Shown here piece after piece: positions 57,631-64,000 of a stretch of 64,000 nt of DNA. Position numbers and translations under genes: made by a program. Each line of letters opens with the position of its first letter. Positions within the stretch are counted from its first letter, which is position 1. The notes beneath the pieces are model-generated. The model was given only the letters and a program-made list of their open reading frames with translations, did no database searches and was not told where the DNA came from. The stretch spans positions 4,960,001-5,024,000 of the forward strand of contig NGZR01000004.1 of assembly GCA_002197995.1 (NCBI GenBank), given 5' to 3'. This DNA comes from Gaeumannomyces sp. JS-464. Its lineage: Eukaryota > Ascomycota > Sordariomycetes > Magnaporthales > Magnaporthaceae.

Positions 57631-60062
57631 CAGGGGGTGGATGTGACAGCAGTGGACGGCAGCGGATTCCAGTTGCTCGCGACAAGCGCGTTCCGATTGG
57701 TATGAGTGGCTGCTTCTCTGGCAGACACCATCGACGGTCACCCAGGAGCTGCATCTGCTGTCTCGGAGTGGTTAGATTGCAAGAGCCATACAGACTGCAC
57801 ATCTGTAGATCTATTTACAGTCATATCCCCTGTAGTTCTTGCTTGTTTGGCCAGTCGAGACCCTCGGTCTTGTGGGTGGCGAACCCAAGCCGCCATGGCT
57901 GGCCAACTGGCCGCTGCAGGCTTCCTCCCGCATGCCGTCACCACTGCATGCAGTCACCGCCGCATGCAAACAGGCACCGCCAGCCAGCTGCAGGTCCAGT
58001 TGGCCCGGCCATTCCAACAGGTCAGCGGTGCGCCACGACCTCGGTGAGGCATCCAGTGTTGTTGGCACAACAATCTGCAGTCTACACAGTAACAAGAGGA
58101 GAATTCCGAATTCCAGGCTGACCTAGGCCCCACCTACCCCCATGTGCGGCTGTTTTATTGCACGGGCATTGCTTATTGGGCACAGACAGTTGCCAGAAGC
58201 GGGGCAGATTGTCCAAGACTACCTAACACTGTTGCGCGGCCTTCTGTCATGTTTTTTTTAAGCCTCGAGAGGAGCAAAAACAAAGCAAAGAACCTCGAAC
58301 TCTAATAGACGACTCGGGAAGGCCGCGAAACATTGATTGCCAAACAACAAACACAGACACATCATTGATTTGCGATACTGGAAGATGGGCGCTTGGGGGA
58401 CGATATCGGACCAACGCGCTTAGAAACAACACCTGGGCTGGCAGTTGACGGCGCTCTCTGCCTCAGCCCCTGCCCGGCTCTCTGGGCTGCTGAACCCCTA
58501 ACCTGTGCCGATAGTCTCGATCCATCCTTGTCCCCCAAAGCGTGCACACCGTAACAATGCGGGCCCTCGATCTGGATTCGTGAGCGCGCAAGAACCCAAG
58601 CGACGCGGAGGAATAGGAGAAGCGGAGGAGGCCAATCGTAATATCCAGGGACTCCAGTCTCGCGGCCCAGGGTCCAAGATGGAGCCTTGTTGGTGCTGCT
58701 ACTGCGGGTGACCCAAGCACCAATCAGTGTGCCCATGGACTGGGCCAGCACGACCAGCTGTGGCGAGGTTTGCTCGTCCCTGTCAGCAGGTCGCGTCCCC
58801 CCTGGCGCTGTGCATCTGCTGCTCCCTTTTTTTCTGCCTTCCTTTTTCCTTGTCACGTCCAGCGACCACGCGAGTCCGTCACAGTGCGGATCTGGCAGGG
58901 GACATTGGTCCCACGGCGACCAGCGAGCGGTGCAGCTGTCACCATTCCGCCTGGCGCAACTGGGGCCGCCCACTAGCGCCGTGCAATTCCAGCCGGGTCC
59001 ACACTGGCCACTTTGAGGCCATGGCGTAACCGGCCCGAGGGCTGACGCTCCTTGCTAAGGTGGCTGTCGCTACGGGACTCGCACTGTCCGCCTGGCACGG
59101 CAGAGTCTCCTGACTAACCCGTCTGGCCCGACCGTCTCGGGATCTGACAACTGCCAGCCTGGGCTGCGCCTGCCGCACCCGCGCCTGCGTTTCCCTGGCT
59201 GCCACAGCTGCCAGCTGCCAAGCGGCAGTTCTCGCAGCCCCTCACCAGACGCTCCCTGTTCTCATCCTTTTTTTTTGTTATTATTTTTTTTTTCCTTCCA
59301 GAAGGACCCGCCCTTTCGTCGTCCACGGTCCGCCAGGTGGGCCCTCTTTGGTCGCAGCAAAAACTGCCCTGTGCTTGCGTTCCCCTTCGCTCCAAAATTT
59401 TCTACCTGCCAGACCCGACCTGACCTGCCATTCCATCCTCCGAACCCACGACCATCGACCGTGCTCTTGACGATTTATGCTTTCGCGGGATCCTCATCGA
59501 TCCGTCGCGCTCCCTCCCGCCTCCTCTCCCTTCTCCTCCTCCGACCTCTCTACTCTCCTTTGCCGCCCGACGTGATTGCGTGCTTTTCCCCTTGCTCGCT
59601 CTCTCTCACTCGCTTGCTCGATTTCCCGTCTCGCGTCGGCGTCATTGACTGGTCCCCAAAAAGGTTCCCACCGTTCCCCACACAATTTGCAGTTGACCCC
59701 CCGACCGCCTTCGCCAGAGGGGGTTCAGGGCAGGGACCCAGCAAGAACAAGGGAAAAAAACAGAAAAGGGGGAAACAAAAAAATAGGAGGAGCGAAAAAA
59801 ACCCTCGTATCCCGCACCGCCTCGATTCCGTCGTCCTCCTCGAGCGACTGACGAAATCTCGTCCGCTTGCGATAACCCCAGCGGAAGGAAGGATATCGTT
59901 TCTTTCCCACCACAGTCAGACTCGACACTTTCCTCCCATCGCTTCCCGGCCCCTTCGGGATCTTGCAGCCTGCTGTGCTCCGTGGCCAGCAGCTGTGTTG
60001 GGGGAACGAAGCCCGCTCGAGGCTCGAATCTTTTCGGATCAGCCCACGCATCAAAAGACACA

Positions 60063-62398
60063 ATGAACCAGCAACAGGAAGGCTACCTAAACGGCCACTA
60101 CGGTGCCGCAAACCGGTCACCAAACTCGTCGCGACCCGGCTATGCAACCACGGTGGGGTTTCCGGGAATGGGGCTAGGCCAGGGAGGCAGCGGTCGCCAG
60201 AACCAGAGGAACGGCGGCGGCGGCGGCGGCGGTGGCGGCATCGATGCGCTCAGCCAGCAGGTCTCGGACCTGAGCTTCTACGGCGGCGACGAGCGGTTCA
60301 ACACGTTCAACCCGGGTGCGTCGCGGTACGACGGTCGCTCTGCGCCCTCGCCAAGCGCCGCGGCTGCGGCGGGTAACTTCATGATGTTCGCAAACAGCCA
60401 GGCGTGGGGCTACAACGCCAACACAAACTACAGCGGAAGCACTACAGCCACCATCAACGGCGCCATCAGCGACCCGACTCGCATGAGGGGAGGTGTCAAC
60501 AGGCGGGCTCCTCTGCCAACAGTATGTCTCCTTGTTTCATTTATCGCCTGCAGTTCGATCTGGTTCGCGCGGTCATGACACCCACACCCCGCCGCCTTCT
60601 GCCTTGAATGCGCTTCTTGGCGCGACATTGTTTTATAGACTGACCAAACTAACTCTTTTCTTCCGAACCCAACAGGAATGGGGTGTGATGGGCGACTCTG
60701 GCATAGGCGCCCAAAGCTCCATGGGTCGCGGTCAGCTGCACCACTACAGCCAAGGCCCAGCATCCATCTCGGCAATGGGAACAACAAACGGACAGATGTA
60801 CACGGTTGCCCCGCCAGCGGGCGCATACAGCGTCCCCGACCTGAGGCCGCACGGCGAGGACGACGACGGCCCTGGCCTGATCAAAACAGCCATTGTGATC
60901 AAGAACATCCCATTCAACGTGCGCAAGGAGACGCTGCAGGCTCTGATGGTTGAACTGAACCTGCCGCAGCCGTACGCTTTCAACTACCACTTTGACCAGG
61001 GTGTTTTCCGCGGACTGGCCTTTGCGAACTTCGCGCACCCCGAGGAGACGAAGGTGGTGATCAACGCCATGAACGGTATGGACGTTTCTGGCCGCAAGCT
61101 GCGCGTCGAGTACAAGAAGATGCTGCCGGAGCACGAGCGGGAGCGCATCGAACGCGAGAAGAGGGAGAAGCGTGGCCAGCTCGAGGAGCAGCACCGTGCT
61201 ATGCCCCTGCAGCACCAGCCATCGCTCGGCAGCCTCGGGAACAACGTTGTGTCCTGCCTCTCGGATGCAGCGGCCAGCAGCTACCGTACGTACATACATG
61301 CACCCTACGCTGTTGATGCCGCGGTGAAGAGTGGTGGTGCGGATTTTGGAGACACCTGCTCTACGGTTGTCTTGTCGTTTTATCACTGATGCTAACCAGA
61401 GTTTTCGCCTATAGGGGAGCATGGCATTGATATGAACAAGCAGTCGACCATCACCTTTTACCTGGAGCTGTTTATGTTCCGCAAGGACCCGGCACGCGAG
61501 ATCATGATCTTCCCGCCCGATCTTTCGCCCGAGGCGCGTCGCGACATCCATGTCATTTCCCACTCGCTCGGTCTCAGCCACACCAGCGTTGGCGATGGGG
61601 ACAACCGCCAAGTCGTGGTGAAGAAGACTCCCTCGTCGGGCGGCCAGGTGAACACACTGGCCATGCCTACAGCCACGGGTGCCACTCTCGACACACATCC
61701 GAGGGGACTTAGCCGTGCCGCGACCATCGATTTCGCTGAGCAGTCACGCGCCGCGGGCCCTCAGGGGGCTTGGAATCACGCACAGACACGCGCCGGCGGT
61801 GGGCTTCTCGGTGTTCCCGGGAGCCCAGATGGTCCCCAAGGCCTCAATGGTCTCCGTGGTGTTAAGAGCTTCGCGGACTTGAGGTCGTACAGCCCTAGCC
61901 CAAGCCCATCGGTCACTAGCGCAAGCAACGTTGCACTCGCCCCAGGATCAAATGTCACCCTCTTTGGCCACTATACGACTGACAGCAACGGGGCGGCCGC
62001 AAGCGCATTTGGCTCTCTTCCAGTCCCTCAACAGGCTGGTGCCACTGACGGCCTCGGGCCACTAGCGCGCGGCCTTCGATGCGGGCGGCAGTGGACAGAT
62101 CTCGCGGCCCCGAGCTGAGGGCCCGGGAGCTATTGGCAGCCAACGGCCTGGTGCCGGGCCAACAATGGCAACTCGAGCAACAGGGCTCCTGAGAGGCAGC
62201 CTCGGGGCCCAGGGGTTGAAACTACAGGATTCGGTTCTCGCACGCGCCAGAACGGACACATGCAGCGCGGCAGCGGTAGGCAATCTCGTCCCCTCTCTCA
62301 CAAATTCCTAATATTCCTACGTTTAGCTGACATTGGCATCGCCATTAGACTCCTCCGACAACGCCGGGGCGCCTACGAGCTCTACTTGGAGCCACTAG
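60063..62398 (+). CDS. RNA-binding protein with RRM and R3H domains (PIN4/Cip1-Cip2-like)
   Basis: About 710 residues in four exons: 60063-60521, 60676-61285, 61415-62275 and 62349-62398. The N-terminus is Gly/Asn/Ser-rich. The RRM (about residues 225-305) has 'TAIVIKNIPFN' (RNP2 region) and 'FRGLAFANF' (RNP1 region), followed by 'GRKLRVEYKKM' and a charged Glu/Arg helix. An R3H domain follows in exon 3: 'STITFYLELFMFRKDPAREI' and 'VISHSLGLSHTSVGDGD'. The tail is Ser/Pro-rich and ends 'GAPTSSTWSH'. This domain pair is found in yeast Pin4 and S. pombe Cip1/Cip2, linked to stress and cell-cycle control of mRNAs. Two single-base lesions (about 62062-62072 and 62157-62160) must be corrected to reach exon 4. 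The splice at 62275/62349 is chosen because it restores that tail in phase. Confidence 0.88.
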
Positions 62399-64000
62399 GC
62401 GGGCACTCCCCGCCAAGCTCACGCGTCTCAAGGGGCCGTAGGGACCGCCGAGATGCCGTAAAATTTCCATGTCAGGCTCCTGCCTGAGCGACTGCGCTTC
62501 AGACCCTCGCCGCACGAGCCCATGGACAGCGAGCCGCTAACGCAGATTCGATGCTCGACCGGTTCTGTGGGGAGTCGTCTGATGCCATCCCGCTTGAGAC
62601 ACGTTGGACGGCCCACTTCGGACGAGGGACCTACGCTATCGAACACGACCCTTGTGCGCCACCGGGAGCCTAGCCTGCATCCCGGACGACCTCGACTGAT
62701 GCACCTCGCCTTCTCAGCCGATGTATCGATACGTCGACATTTGGGGTGGCTGACATGCTCTTTTTGATTTTCACCGCTGCGTTTGTTTTCCCTTGCTGTT
62801 ATTTTCGTTACTTCTTTTTCCTCATCACCCATGGTATGACCTTGTAATTTGCTTTTCCTCACCCTTTCTGCTCTGCTGCACCCGGGCGCCGGGTGCTTCT
62901 CTTGGCATTCTCCGACTGCACTACGGCCAAAGCAGACGACGACTACGCTAGCTCACCCCCACGAGAGGGCATGGGAGAACGGGTGCGAGTTCTTCCCCAT
63001 ACGCCACGGCGCCTGGCACGACCCATACGCCCGTGCCGTGGCCTGTACACCATCTTGACCGCCGATGTCCTCACGAAGCGATAACGAGACACTTATACTA
63101 TACCCAAGATCACTGGTTGACGACAAAAAAAAAAGGCGCGAAGAAGCCTAGAGAGGAGAAGACGAGACGACTGAACGAAAGTTGGAAATTTGTTCAGATG
63201 AAAGAAGACGGAAATTGGATTCCTGGATAAGGACATAACGTCACTTGATACACAAGTCTTGGGCAACCACACGACTCGTCACCAAACGTCCGAGCATGCT
63301 TGTCGATGAGCCCTGCTCCTTTGGTGGCAAAGCATCACGACGAACGAAACCGACGGGGAGCATCATCGCCCTCTCGAGCACCCGACAGCTTGACTGCTGG
63401 CCTGGCCTGCTGAGCGGCGCACGCCGTTGTCACCAACCCCGGCCGGCCGCCCCATCCACCGCCACCTCGAATTAGATCGGGATCGTCTCCCGCGATCTCG
63501 ACGGCATCTCGGGGTGTCTTCCGGGCTTGGCTTACAGCCTCGGTGCTTTGAGGGCCTCTTGCTGCTGCTTCCCCATTCACCTGCCACACATCGGCCTTAT
63601 AACGATTTCCACGCTGTTACGACGTGATGTTTAGATGGTTATGTCACATCCTTCCCCTCACGCTAGCCTGGGCCTCCGGTGCTCTGCCATCTTGCACTAG
63701 TCGCGGGACACGCCGACTAGTCGAGATTGCACGACACTGGACGCTTTCCTGGCTGAGGGGAGGCATGCCTGTATCACATCACAAGAGTGCGCGCTGCACA
63801 CTAACCCACGCATTTCACCCCCGCACAACCACCTAATAATATATTGCTACAAAAGTCATGCTTGTCGTTATTTTACCTCTTCCCCAATCGAACCCAACCT
63901 GTTTGACCCCCTTGTTTTTTAATGTCACGGATACACTGTTTCTTATCTCTCCCTTGCCTCATGTCCTGTCTTTGGCAGGCATCGAAGGTGAAGTTACCAC
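62399..64000. other. 3' UTR and downstream sequence, no gene recognised
   Basis: No domain or splice chain supported. A possible acceptor (ttggcag, then gcatcgaagg) sits near 63980 and could begin an exon of a gene continuing beyond the window. Confidence 0.4.

Larger units (their letters stand above)
52665..60062. other. 7.4-kb stretch without a supportable gene
   Basis: Open frames are numerous but short (under about 170 codons) and none shows a domain, a plausible exon chain or consistent composition. It contains a 19-nt tandem repeat (56498-56553) and a T23 run at 57608-57630. The last 800 bp (about 59250-60062) are strongly C/T-rich and form the promoter and 5' UTR of the RRM/R3H gene. 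Unlike the retroelement at the left end it is not AT-rich, so it is not an obvious RIP relic. Confidence 0.45.

Noticed and set aside
57706..58126. Cluster of overlapping 90-140 codon frames on both strands
   Set aside because: No frame stands out in composition, no domain is visible and the local short repeats (gcatgc, cagccagctgcag) explain the openness.

Overview
The window looks like nuclear DNA of a filamentous ascomycete, most likely a Sordariomycete. Genes have short GT-AG introns (58 to about 490 nt). There is a Ty3/gypsy element with strong RIP-type AT enrichment, a HET-domain gene, a striatin (PRO11/HAM-3 type), a PHO88/SND3 homologue, RAD14/XPA and histone H2A.Z. I cannot name the species.

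Layout. 1-2139: the 3' half of a chromodomain Ty3/gypsy retrotransposon, ending in a 313-bp LTR. 2.1-5.7 kb: broken or unrecognised genes. 5.9-16.7 kb: a metabolic block made of an AtuA-like DUF1446+DUF4387 protein, an MFS transporter, an SDR, an isopropylmalate-dehydrogenase-type enzyme and a succinate-semialdehyde-dehydrogenase-like enzyme. 16.9-18.9 kb: a decayed M28 aminopeptidase and a stand-alone cellobiose-dehydrogenase-type cytochrome domain. 19.9-48.2 kb: ordinary chromosomal genes, namely a hypothetical protein, PHO88, RAD14, striatin, a three-exon C2H2-type regulator, H2A.Z, a Cys/acidic protein, a HET protein and an HMT1-like ABC half-transporter. 49.3-52.7 kb: gene remnants, including a phosphorylase domain, a CmcJ-like hydroxylase piece and an FAD oxidoreductase with two TAG stops. 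52.7-60.1 kb: no gene I can support. 60.1-62.4 kb: an RRM+R3H RNA-binding protein.

A caution runs through the annotation. Many otherwise well-conserved genes (PHO88, RAD14, striatin, HET, the RRM/R3H gene and others) are each broken by single-base gains or losses, mostly in short runs of one base. This fits consensus error better than mass pseudogenisation, so 'frameshift' should not be read as 'dead gene' unless stop codons or missing domains agree. The M28, phosphorylase, CmcJ-like and FAD-oxidoreductase loci do show such extra damage.

How genes may work together. The 5.9-16.7 kb block pairs uptake (MFS) with four oxidoreductase or hydratase/lyase-like functions in two divergent pairs, as expected for a small-acid catabolic cluster. 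The substrate cannot be read from sequence. Other neighbours show no clear pathway link.
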